The position numbers and the translations under genes were made by a program. From Malurus cyaneus samueli (Eukaryota; Chordata; Aves; Passeriformes; Maluridae): 64,000 nt of DNA. The DNA is taken from assembly GCA_009741485.1 (NCBI GenBank), contig CM019236.1:50913668-50977667 (forward strand), in the 5' to 3' direction. Each line of letters opens with the position of its first letter. Position 1 is the stretch's first letter. The notes under the pieces are model-generated. The model did no database searches. It worked only from the letters and a program-made list of their open reading frames with translations, and was not told the origin of the DNA. Positions 1-13,200 of the stretch are shown one piece after another.

Positions 1-247
1 TGCACAGGAATTTCCACTCGAATATGAGGAAGAACTTTTTTACTGTGGAGTTGACTGCACACTGGGACACGCTACCCAGAGGGGCTGTGGAGTTTCCCTC
101 TCTGGAGATATTCTACAACCATCTGGACACAATTCTGTGCAATGTGCTTTAGGATGACCCTGCTTGAGCAGGGAGGTTGGACCAGATGACCCAGTGTGGT
201 CCCTTCCAAACTGACCCATTCTGTGATTCCATGAACTCTGGTGAAAA
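1..247 (+). mobile_element. CR1 LINE, 3' end fragment
   Basis: The stretch matches the 3' end of avian CR1 retrotransposons as I know them. It has a region reading 'agtttccctctctggagata', then the block 'cttgagcagggaggttgga', then 'ggtcccttccaa' and an ending 'attctgtgattccatga', which is the degenerate octamer tail. It is cut by the window start, so its upstream extent is unknown. It lies 3' of HSDL2 in the opposite orientation. No coding capacity remains. Confidence 0.8.
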
Positions 248-1186
248 CAATACAGATGTGACCTCAATGCAGGTTACAAGCAATCAAACAGGCTCAGGCT
301 TTAAAAAGCTGTAAACTTTTGGGCAGCTAAATTAATTAAGAAATAAATCCTAAGTCTTGCAAGCTTCTCAGCTTGCCTAAAAGAATGAATGTTCCAGATT
401 CTGGGCAGTTTTTCTGGCCATTATGAATAAACATTGTAAGAGGTGGGTCCATCTGGCTTCGCAGATGCTGTCACATGAAGCTTCAGCCCATGTGTGCACT
501 TCCAAAGTGGAGGCATGCATCCCTTTGCCAGTGAGCTTAAATCTTTATCAGCCAAATGGAAAGAAGGGGAATAGATTGGCAGCAGGGATGTAAGGGGTAG
601 GGGAAGAAAGAATGCACATGAGCATGCATGTGTGCAAGTGAACTTTTGCATAGAAAGAAAATCTGCTTATCACTTGAGACAGCAGTGCAGCCCAGCTTGG
701 TGCAATACAGAGGCATGAGAAATCATGTAGGTAATAAAGTCAGGAAAGAAAAGAAAAAAAAAATTGAGACATTAATTTACCAGGTGTTTACACAGTGCTC
801 TTAAACTGACTACATGGCTTCTACTTCTAAATAAGCTTAGTAGATTCTGCATAGCACTTCTAACACAGATCTGCAGGGTGACATTTGCTCTATCCACCTT
901 TTCTGTCGGACATGTGTGCAAGCAATTGTGTGGGGAAAAAATTCATTTCAGATATCCTACACTGATCGAGAGGAGCAGAAGTAAAGGAAACACCTGGAAC
1001 CCAAGAGTCTTCTCGAGAAGGAATTAGTTTAATCATGGACACCTTAATTAGAGGGAATTACTTCTATAAAAATCTCACATTTTATGAATATTTCTTATAT
1101 TGCATAAGAAAAACAAGGTCTAAAAATTTAAAACAGCATTGCAGTTATATATGAAAGGCCACTCTGGTGCTAGTAAGGGTTTCCCC

Positions 1187-1299
1187 TCACAGTTTAGCAT
1201 TAAGTTGTGAAAGCATCTTCTCAAGCTTCATTGCTAGAGCCATGTTTCCTTTAATCCTCAGTTTTCCTGACATGAAGGCCAGAGTTGGCTTTAGTTTAC
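1187..1299 (-). CDS. HSDL2: HSDL2 exon 11 (last coding exon)
   Basis: The acceptor is CTTTTTAG before GTAAACTAAAGCC. The exon codes the last SCP2 strand and helix ([17 protein letters not shown], then LEKMLSQL) and ends NAKL-stop. The C-terminal AKL fits the peroxisomal PTS1 consensus (human HSDL2 ends ARL). It is entered in phase 1, which matches the end of exon 10. No canonical AATAAA was recognised close downstream on this strand, so the 3' UTR end is not placed. Confidence 0.93.
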
Positions 1300-4200
1300 C
1301 TAAAAAGAAGAAACAGAACAATCAGAATATGAAATGAATTGGAGAAAGCCTGTGAACAGGAAAATACAATGCCACTACAGTGAAATTCTAGCACTATATT
1401 GCTACCAAGTCCTCTAAAAGAAGGGAACAGAGCAGTGCTCAAAGATGTGCAGAGCACAAGTCCAACACGGTGGAAGAATACTTTCTGAAGATACATTTGC
1501 TGCTAAAACGTCAGTACCTGGTTAAGAAAATCAGTGTGAGCTTTTGCACTCTTCCTGTTCACACAACAAAGAGTGCAGAAAAATCCAAGCAGTTCTGGCC
1601 TGCACTTTCCCTTGAGCCACAAGAAGCCAAAAGCTCCTCTAAACCCAGACCACAAAGCAAGAGGCCTCTCTACTCCTCCACAAGGAGAGGCTTTTCTGGG
1701 CACCAGAACCCACATCCCCCCTGACAAAGACCTTTGTCCCTCACCTGTGAACATCTTCACAAAGTCAGTACTCGACATGCTCATAACCACATCAGCTGCC
1801 ACAGGAGGCTTCCCAAAGCCAGCGCTGCCACCCTTGCTCTTCAGGTCAATGTACCAAGTGCCTCCACCATCACCTGGATGAGAGGGAAGCAAGGTGAGAA
1901 GGCAGCAAAGAGCGCCGCGCCCTCTGTGTCACCCCTGTCACACAGCCACAGCCGCGTCCCTCTGGAGCAGCTCCATGGCAGGCTGCACAGCGGCTGATGC
2001 TCCGAGAGATGTCACCTCTTTTCCCCCGGGACACCCCAAGCACCACAGGCAGGAGAGCCCCAAGGCCGTGCTTTGCTCACTGAGCTGCTGGCAGCTGGCG
2101 CTTGTCCTGTGCCCCCAGGAGTGGCCTGTCTGTGGCCACCCCGTGCCTGTCCGTGGCCACACTGTGCCTGTCTGTGGCCACACCGTGCCTGTCTATGGCC
2201 ACTCCGTGCCTGTCTGTGGCCACTCCGTGCCTGTCTGTGGCCACACTGTGCCTTAGTGGGATGGCAGCACCAGGATAGAGGCTCCGAATCACACAGGACA
2301 GAAGAGGAGCTGGGCTGTTTGGGGATCAGCTTCCAAAGGTGAGTGTTCCTGTTTGGAAACACCCAGTGCCTGTTGCTGGGTGAGGCTGCACAAGCGATGG
2401 TCTTACCAGATAACTCAAACTGAAAGACACCCTGAGTACTTCTCACATGCTCTTCATTCACTGCCCCTTGAATAACTCTGAATGTTTCTGCAACAGGCCC
2501 CGATGGCTTGGCTCCATCTGCTCCTTCCTGCTGGGATCCACTTAATTTCTTCCCCTCTTGGGCAGCACCTACAAGAAATATTATATTTCTCTTTCAAATG
2601 CATGACATTTTAAAAATAAACATAGAAACATGAGCAGAGAACTCGATTTGGAAAGACTTTAGCTTCGAAGTGGGAAAAATTAAGTTTTTACAATTTTAGT
2701 ATTAACACTGATAGAAGATGCTTTCTCCACCTGGGAATCTGAATACCTGTATGGCACTAAACATATTTCTGTAATAACTTTAGGTTCCTAATACATCAAA
2801 AGAAAAGTGAAAATAAAACCACGGCAAAGTTCTGACTGTTTATAGTTCATTACAAATGCTCACACAATGGTTTTCTAATGTAATCCATAAAAACCTGACA
2901 ATGCCCAAAAAAAACCCCATCAGTGTATTCAATAACCATTGCTTTCATGCCAAGACACTTCTGTCTTGTGCATCTTGCAAAGAACTTACATGCATACTTA
3001 AATAAATTATTCTGCAAAGGCTTCTAAGCTGGAAATCAATTTACTGCTTTGGCCAGTGGTTTACTTTACCATAGTGAATATGCACATTTAACAATAAAGG
3101 ACACCTTCTGCAATTTACAAACCAAATCAAGTTTAGCAGCTCCCAAAGATGCTGTTGAAAGTCTCTTAGGTGGCTGTCGCAGGTAGTGCAAAGAAAAATT
3201 GTATTCGATCGATGTTCTTGTTTGATAGGAGAACAGAGTCCCCTACTCAATAAACTTGAGCTGTGAGCCCAGGGGAACTCATCACCATCCCAAGTCTCGC
3301 CGACAGATTAGTTCGGTCCGAGTCCGTTGAGTGGACGTCAAAGATGATTTTCACGCGCAAAAGGAACTCTTCCAACTCTTGCCTCTCTGCCCTTGCTGAA
3401 GTATCCATATTTTGACACGTCAGCATTCTGCAGATTACCCATCAGACTTGTTTGACATCAATTCTGAACAAAACTCAAAGCTTCGTTTGTCTTAAAAAAG
3501 GTTTTCTATGCAATTTTCAATCGTAAGAGTTACTTTAATTGTGTAAATTGTGCATATTTTATCTAAGAAGCCATGGTACTTTTATTTTTATATTCTTTTG
3601 TATAAATTTAGCAAGGCAGAGGAGACATTCTGGCACATATAAGCTGTTTGCTGTTTACTTTCTTTTTTCCAGCAGTATTTACCTGTGACCTCCATATTAC
3701 GACAATTCAGATGTTTAAAAAAGATTCTTTAAAATTAATACACTGACTTACACCATGAAAGTCCTGCGGAGAATGATTCTTCCCCAGTTTTTAGTACATG
3801 TTCACTTCCATTGAATCTTACTTCAAATGGAAGAGGGTTTTTGCTAAAAAGCTTAAGTGGAGTCCAATTCATAGGAGAAAAAAAAAACAAGAGGGCATTC
3901 ATATTGTCAGAAATTAGGGACTTGTACACACATGCTTTCCCTACCATATCTTCTTGCTTTATAGCTGTAGTGTCAATTTCAACATCCAAGAAAAGTCAGG
4001 TATCAGAGGGTGACCTAAGAGGGAGGAAATTGTAATAGTAAATCCAAGTAAAGATGCATAGCGGCAATCCATTTCATCTGAAACTACAGTCAATTTTATA
4101 AGTAAATTAAACTACAACTTGAAGAAAAAATATAGCATGAAATGACATTAGAGTTTTGTTCACTTAAAATCTGACCTAGAGGGTTTATAAAGGTTTGCAA

Positions 4201-7200
4201 TGAAGAACATTGGAAGACAAAAACCATAAAATCTATTTCACTAGCTATAAATAGTACTAGATCCAATGCAGGTAGATTTTCTTTTCATTAAAGAATTTCT
4301 TAATTTAATTTAATAGGCATTTAATTATTAGACTCTCAGTGGATCCATATGTGTCTTCCAGGAAGGCATGTTCTAACGCTGAGGCAAAGCAACTTTTTAC
4401 AAACTAATTTAAGAGTTCCTAGAAGAAACAGTATTAATATTCTCCATATGTCATGGCCTCCTTCCTGAACTTACTTCTCACCTTAAATATTCTTTTACCT
4501 GGTGCAATTGCATAAACATCAAAATCCTTAACTCTTCTTCTCTCAGCAGACTTCATCAATGATGAAGTTTCCAGTGAAAGTTTTTGGTTTTGTCAAAATG
4601 CAATATGCAGCATCTGCCAGGATGTCTGTTTTCCTGCACTGTTTTTCTATTCCAGCTCCTCCCAGCATATCCATAGCAGCAGTATGTATGGCTAGAAAGT
4701 TTGGAGGGTAAAAAAAAGAAAGCTTTAACACTGATAATATGAAATTCTTATTTCTTTCACAAGTAAACAAACTTTATTTCCCTTTAAGGCAAAAGGAAAC
4801 TCTAGGAAGACGAAGCTGTGAAACATTACAACAGCAAATAATTTTTTATAACTAACACCAAAACCCGATGAAACTTTACAGGAATTGAAAAGGCCAGAAT
4901 GTTCTATGACATTCACTCCTCGGTCTATCATCTCACTCCAATCTCTGCAAATTATTCAGGACATGAAAAACTATCAGGACAAGTGTTTTTCCACTGAATG
5001 TATGTACATCAGTTATTAAGATGTATTTGCTTTGGTGATTATCACACTGAAAATCTTGATGCCTGATTTTACTTTTTGATACTTCCTGAGCTTACTAAGG
5101 CATTTCTCCTAAGTTAATGAGAAACCAAATAAGAAAACCTCACATAACTTCAACATTTCACAAAAAGGTTATAAAGAGTACAAAAAGATTATACAAGAAT
5201 AAAACCCACATCTCCTAAGCTTCTGATTTTTTTATTAACCAATTCTATTACTTCTGTGCCATTCCACTGGCCTTCTTCATACTCTCCCACAGGAGCTACT
5301 AGCATTGTGGCATGTTGCTGCCTGTGATTTGCTCTTCCAGGCTAAGGTATCCATTCCATTTTTCTTTCATCCTATTTCACAGAAAGGCTGTCTGGTTGTA
5401 GCTTTTGACATTTGCCATCTTACTGGATTTCCTTCATACGTTCTGTTTCATTAATTTTTCCCATCTGCTGTTAAAAACTCAACACTCTACCCCCAAGTTT
5501 TGAGGCATATTCACAAATCCTTGCCTTCATGTGAGGCCAGAAGATCAGGGAGGCAGAAGGATAAACCAAATTTTTTGTTGTCCTTTTAGTGCTTCCATTC
5601 CACACAAAATAACAGCAATTCTGACGCAGAAGTGATCCCAACATTCCTTAAATAGCAAAACAACAGGACCTATGTATCTGAGCTGGATCATTCATGTTCC
5701 AAAGTAGGTACTTGGAAAAAGGACAGAAGTGTTCCGTGCTGGCCTGAGAGCTCCAGTCAAAGTGTTTTCTAAGAGAGTGCAGGAATGTAGATGCCCTTGC
5801 TGACTTCCTCACTTTAGCCTTCTGTAATGAGAATTAGCCCCTAGGATTCATTTACCTTTAACTAACCTCAGCTTCTTCTTTTTTTCAAATCAAGCAAACT
5901 GCCATAAATACACATTTAAATAAGAAGTGACAAACAGATATACTGTACATATACGTAGGCCTCCCTAGGTCTTTTTCAAATCTTTAAGAAAAAACAATAA
6001 ATTTGCTATTTTTTTGTCTTCTGAAATGGTATCTGCCCTGCAAGATTTACTTTTTTTAATAGCTACCAATAGTTCAGAAAATATCTCTGTCAAAGGCTAT
6101 GATGAAATTTATCAGTTTCTGTTGACCTGAATGTATTCTGACGATTCATTAAGCCGATCACTTTTCCTGGCCCACAGGTCTGTCACTTCTCTGTAAGTGT
6201 TAACTATTATTCTTCTGAGCACAGTCAGATTATTTGCACAGACTGAAGCAAAAAGGATTCAAACAGTACTGTCTTGTAGTCTGGCTGCATATTGTTACAT
6301 GCATTTTATATAAAGTGATGCATGTTTACCTCTAATGCACATGAAGAGAATTCCAGTCTCTTCCGGCTTCCAGGACTCCTATTACTCCTCTAAACTCTTT
6401 GTGATGGGATTTTCCCTTGCCCTTTGAACAGATATTTTCTTTCACTTTTAGAGAGATGGAGAGCCCTGGCATCTTATTACCAACATACTTTCATCTGTTT
6501 AAAGAATCAGATTAATGAACAGATCCTGGCATCCATACAAACACTGAGGGTAAATGCATTTGTATGAGACGACAGTGGACTTCTAAATCAGGGACTTGGC
6601 AACTGTATTTCAGATACTGTGGAAGTCTGTAACTACCTCTCTGGATGAACACAATAAAGAAGCTACCTTTCTCACTTTTGGAATATAAACCTTTCAAAAG
6701 CACATTTTTTTGTACTGGAGAATTCACACATTACAATCTTCTTTTATATGTGATGTCATGTCATGGAGGCATCACTGAATGAGCAGGCATGAATTCTGCA
6801 AATAAAAAGCTCTGTTTGTATACTTTTAATCTTATAGAAAGCCTAATTACTTTTTTTTTTAAATTTCCTTGCAGCATCTCACATAGAGAAATCTTTATTT
6901 TTAGAACTATTTATTAGAATATATACTGTTCTGATTTGTAAATTGAATATTCCTGTACTTCCAAGCCTCATGTTCTGCAGGAACCTGTGGGGCACAAGTA
7001 TTAGCTGCACTCTGTAACCAGTACCAGCTCCCAGTCACCAGTACACTACTGCTCTCCTCTTACCTTAGCAGGTACGGGTGTGTTACCAAGGGCACAGCAG
7101 CACAGTAATGCTCAAGAGAAAGACACGATTTCATTTGGTTTGGGTTTCCCACGTCCCCATATAAGAATGCCAGATTTTGTAGAAATTTTATTAATACCAT

Positions 7201-10200
7201 CATAGACATTCTTTAATACCAGACCACATCTGCGTGGTACTACTACTGATATTTGGAGTCCTGCAGCATAAGCCAAAACCAGAAAGAAATAATGTATTTA
7301 AGTATGTAATGTAAGACTTACTGTAACCTCTGCTTATAAAGTTAGCTATCCCTCTGAAAAAACTGTGAGTGGGTGGAGAAATTCTCACATTTTCGTTTTT
7401 CCTCCTTCCCATGAAAAAAAGTAGGACAAATTATTCAGATGAATGGGGGAAAACATTGCAAAATAAATACCTAGTATAACCAGCTGGTCTCAACAGAAAA
7501 AAATTCTTTAGCTTTTAACAGGACCCGTAAAGCCACTGACTCATTTCCACTATAGCAGTGGATGTTTTATCCAGCACATCCAGAATAAGAAAGCTGTGGA
7601 GGATGCACATGATGTATCTATGCAGCATGTGAATATGTGCATTTACAAGACACTGGTTATCTTGTAACTCCCTTTTTATGAAAAAAGTAAGTCAAATTGG
7701 TAACGCTGTCTGCAGCTTCATACCATTTCTCTCTATCTGAACAAGACACTCTGGATTAACTCAGTTACTTCCCTAACTCTCACAAGCAATACATGTTGTT
7801 AAATCAGTCAATGTCCAAAAACCACACAATGGTAGGTAAAAGGTCACTTCTGTTAATGAGAAACCAAGTAACTCCCACATAGCAGATTCTGGGGAGATAT
7901 AAAATCCATTTAACAATGCCATTTTAAAGACAAGACAAGGGGGATGGGTGGGGTCTAGGGAGCTAAAGATCAAGAATCAAGTTTCATGGTTCTACTCTCG
8001 ATGACACAGATCCAATGGGAAGTCTCCACTGAAAATTTTTGGAGTTTTTCCTAGGGCACTCAAGAAGCAAGTACACGGAAACAAGTACATATTTATTTTA
8101 ACTGCCTCAGAAATAAAAAAATGTAACACACACTTGAAACCTGAAAGGTGAACTTTGACTCCACCAGAAGGCAATCCAGATTTGAAGTTATACGTAGCTG
8201 CCCTCAGTATATATACGTAGTTGCCCTCAGTATATCATAGATGAAGACCTTATTCTCTTCAAAATAGTACAAGTTTTGTGATAATATAATTACCATGAAC
8301 AATATGATTTTAAAATCAGTCCATTTCCAAAATATTTCTGTGGGTAAAACTCATAGGGTAAGCAGAATTATGAGGCATCTATTTACTGGAAGAATTTAAG
8401 AGGACAAGCATCCAAACCAATGAAAAAGGATCTAGACTGTCAGACACACCAACCCAAGTGTTCAATTGATCATCACCTATAGTATTTAACCTAAAAAATT
8501 TGGCTCATTTTGTCTGAAGTAAGTTAAAGATTTTGTCTGAAATAATTTTTCCTCATATTTCTCACTTTAGAGATATTTTCAGTTTCCAGGAGAGGGTAAA
8601 AGGGGCCTGCAATGCCTTACAGGAAAACACTGAAAAGTGTTTGTGTACAAACACGTCTTACAATGGAGCACCATCCCCAGAAGAGGAACTTGGTTGGTAT
8701 TTTTATCTCCTTTTCCTTGCACTAGTTAAGGAAATAAACACTGTTGCAATGTTTTCTAACACAATTGCACACTGAAAGGCAGGATTACCCTCTGTCTGGT
8801 ATTGATTTTAACATCAGTATCATTTTGGCCCATGGATCTATTTGTGGAGAAGAGACTGGCCTCCTTGGCAAACAGCTGGCCAAACCTCAAACAGCAGCCC
8901 TTATCCTCACTGACCCACAGAAAACAAACTGAAGCTGATACAACATGGAGGCATTGAGCTATTTTCTTCCAGAGAGCTCTTTAATTTCCTGTAATTTGCA
9001 ATCAGATAGTTCTGTGAACAACTCTTCAGAGAATTGCATTGTGCCAAAACTTCTAGGAATAGGCCTTTTTAAAATTATTTCCGCATGTACAGCGGTACCT
9101 ACTTGTCAGTATGCTCTTGCAATTTAACTAGCAAGGAATTCTAAATAGTACTACATACACAGATGTTCAATACCCACTCATGAAAGAACACTAATATTTT
9201 TGTGATTCTGTCCAAACCAAAACACTGGTGCATGAGTAAAAGCACAGGCAAGCCAAACACTACACATATGCCTCAACTAACTGTGGTTTCAAACTAGCCA
9301 AAGATGAGTTAAGATCAAAGTGGCAATGGTCTAGTGAGAACGAGGAATGAAAACCAGAACCCATGAAGGATGAACAAAGAATATATAAAAGAACTGCTCA
9401 GTCACTTGAATCTATTCCAGAAATCTGAAGCATATTCAGTGTCAAATAAAACAAGCTTTAGCAGACAAAATACAGAAAGTCAGTATTTTAGTAATTTAAC
9501 AAAAAAAAAATCACCTGTTTTAGGCCATAAAGCATTGACAGCAACTTCTCCTCTAAATTCTTCTGCCATTCCCAAGACACACATGGACATCCCATATTTA
9601 GAAATGGTGTAAGCTAAGACAAAACAGGAAAAAAAATGTAAGTTTACACTGTGTGTAAAATGTAATTTTACTTATGAAAGAAAGATAAAACAGATAATTG
9701 GTTCACAAGAAAAATTAAGGGTTTTTAGACAAAACAGTACCTTCCTAGAATTAAAATCTCTCCCTTCTACCTGCTACCCCAGTCAGATACAAACTGTAGT
9801 CTGTCATCTTTTCACTGCAAACAAAATGAAAGCTATATATGTTTTGACAAAAATAACTGAAGCTAAGCTGCTTCAATGGTGATTTTGGCATGCTTTTTAC
9901 ACAGCACACTGACAGGAGTGATCAACGGTTTTCAAGAAACTTAAGGCATACTAACTGTTAAGGACCAAACTAGTATGCTATAGAAAACAAAATTGTGGGG
10001 GACAGGAATTCTAATTCCTTGTTACCTATCTACTTTGAGAAGGGAAACTCTTTCAGGGAAAGAACTGGAACTTGCTGGAGTTTAACATGACAAATGTCCA
10101 AAATGGAAAGCTTTTCTGCAGTTTTAAAATGAGCAACACTAATCTCAAGATAACATGGAATTCTCTTTCCACCTCAAAATTCTTTTCCATGCTAGGAGAC

Positions 10201-13200
10201 AACACTGAGCTTTATCCATAGTAAAATAAACATGAAGCTGAATCAGTAAGAAAATAAATTTTGGATTTCAGTCTCTATTTGGAGCAGAAAATATTATGTA
10301 ATCTTAACAATTTCCATGTAAAAGCACAAACCTGTCTTGAAAACAAAAAGGATGTATGATGCCATGAAACCTGCTGTACATTTTCCTACAAAGCAATTTC
10401 TTCTAGGTCAGGTACAAAATGTTCTGGGGAACCATCAGTACCAGTCTATGTATAGTGCTAAAGATACAAGATCTTTGTATCCATTCTGCACTGGCACGCC
10501 TGCATATTTCACCAGGTACTTGTCTCACAACAGAGAGAACAGCAAGACAGGCTCTCAGCGATACTCACCACAATGATTTTTGAACCACATGGGATTCAGA
10601 TTCATAGGTGGGCTAAGGTTCAGGATATGGGGGTTCTTACTCTTCCTCAAGTAGGGAAGGCATGCTTTAGACCTGAAAGATAGATTCAGATGTATCAGTT
10701 TCCTCTTATTTTATGGAACACTTATAGTTACAGTCAAAACCACACTAGCAGACCAGCATTTTCATGACAGCCCAAGACTAAGCCTCTTCTCCTATCAAGT
10801 ACTTAACTAATAAAAAGAACAACAAAAAAACATGTCCTAGATCGTTTATCTCAGGCCTACTATTCATTCCTGCAAGCTGGACCACATTCTTCAAACAGCG
10901 CATCAGCATTACTAAAGCTGATTTTCCAGATACTCAGAAGCTATAATCTCCTTTGATAGCTCTTGTAGGGAAAACAAAACACTATAAGACAAAACACAAA
11001 TACAACAGCATCATTTAGACATAAAAGTATTCTCTTCTGATCATATACCTCTCTCTTCTTTAAAACCAGTTGAAGAAGTAATACTGCATAGCAGAATGCT
11101 ATTACATATCTTCCAAAGAAAGCTGAAAACCTATTATCTGCTAAGAGAATTCTAATTTGAATTTATACACCTCTGTAAATCAGAACTTTTACTTTACAGA
11201 AATTGTGTTTTATTTTCACAGTAGACTCCTGGAGTGTATGGAGCATATCTCCTTAATCCAGGTAACAACCCTTCAGAAGGATGCCATACTGGACCTGATG
11301 GTCACAAACCTAAATGAGATAATCAAGGACCCCATGATGGGAGGCAGCCTGGGCTGCAGTGATCTCACACTGGTGGAGTTCACAGTCCTGAGGGAAATAG
11401 GTCGGGCAAAGAGCAAAGTCAGGACCTGGAGTTTCAGAAAGTGCAAAATTTCAGTTTTTCAAGGAGTTAGTCAAAAGGACCATTGCAAAGCTGCCCACAG
11501 AAACAGGGCAGCAGAACAGGACTGGCAGATCTTTAACAATGTCTTCCATACAGCACAGGAGTTAGTGATCCAGTAGCACAAGAATTTGGCAAGAAAGGCA
11601 AGAAACTGGCATGGATGAGTACAGAACTGCTGGTCAAACCAAAGGACAAAAGGCAAATGTACAGCCAGTAGAAGCAGGGACAAGTATCCTAGGAAAAATA
11701 CAGGTGCGCAGGCTGGTTGTGTAGGTTTGGGATGAGGAAAGCCAAAGAGAAGCTGGCGCTGAAGTTTATAAGGGATGCAAAGAATAACAAGGGCTTCTAC
11801 AGGTGTGTCAGCCAGAAAAGGAAGGCAAAGAAAGTGTACACACACACACACAACCCAGAATAAGCATGGTTGCAGTACCAGTAACAACTGATGACGAGAA
11901 GGCTGAGGGACCCAACAGCCTTTTTTGCGTCAGTCTTAAATGGGAACTTCTCTTCCCACACCCTTTGAGTGCATGAACAGGGGATGGGGGGAGCAAAGTG
12001 CTTCCCACTTTCAAGTTTCTGAACATCTGAGGAACCTGAATATACACAAGTCCATAGGGCCTGTTGAGATGCATCTCACAGTCACAAGGGAGCTGGCTGA
12101 CATAGTTGCAAAGCCACTCTCCATATCTGAAAAACTGGAGTCAGGTGAAGACTCAGATGTCTAGAAAAAGGTAAACATTGTACCTATGTTTAAAAAGAGT
12201 GGACAGGAGGACCCCAGCAATTACCGACCTGTCAGCCTCACCTCTGTGCCTGAGAAGATCATGGAACAGATGTCCTAGAATCAGGAGATGATGCTAGGAT
12301 TGGCAGGTGACTTGACACTGAGGCGATTCACCAAGGCTAAGTCCTCCCTGACCAATGGAGTGGCCTTCTATGATGGAAGGGCTACACCAGTGGACAAGAG
12401 ACGGGCTACAGATGTCATGTACTCTGTATAGCTTTAAAGAAGGTTCCTCCTAACATCCTTCTCTCTGAACTGGGAAGAGAAATTTGATGGGCAGACTATT
12501 CAGTGGACAAGGAATCGATAGGACAGTGGTATTCCAGAGTGAGTGGTCAATGGCTCAGAGTCCTGATGGACATCAGTGACAAAAGGTGTCCATCAGGGGT
12601 TGGAACTGGGACCGGTGTTACTCCATCTCTATATCAGTGACACAGATGAGAGGATCAAGGGCACCTCAGCAAATCTGCACATGACACCAAACTGAGTGGT
12701 GCTGTTGACATATCTGAAGGATGGGATGCCATCCAGAGGGACTTGGACAAGTTCGAGAAATGGGCCCATGGGAATCTCTTGCAGTTGAACAAGACCCAGT
12801 GTGAGGTGCTGCACTGGGGTCAGGGCAATGCCCAGTCCCAGCACAGGCTGGGGATGAGCAGATCAGAGCAGTCCCGTGGGAAGGACCTGGGGATGCTGTG
12901 GGTGAGAGGCTGGACATGACCTGGCCATGGAGACAAACGTGTCCTGGGCTGCATCCAAAGCAGCGTGGGCAGCAGGGGAGGGAGGGGATTGTGCCCCTCT
13001 GCCCAGCTCAGGGATCCCAGCACAGAAAGGACACTGAATTTTGAGACAGTCCAGAGGAGGTCACCAAGTTCAACAGTGGGATGGAGCAGCTCTCCTGCAA
13101 GGACAGGCTGAGAATTATTCTGCCTGGAGAAGAGCAGGCCTTAGAGTAAGGTTCACCTTACTGTAGCATTCCAGTACCTAAAGAGGCTACAAGAAGGCAC

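Noticed and set aside
11157..11576. A 139-codon open frame on plus
   Set aside because: This is the endonuclease end of the degenerate CR1, not a host gene.
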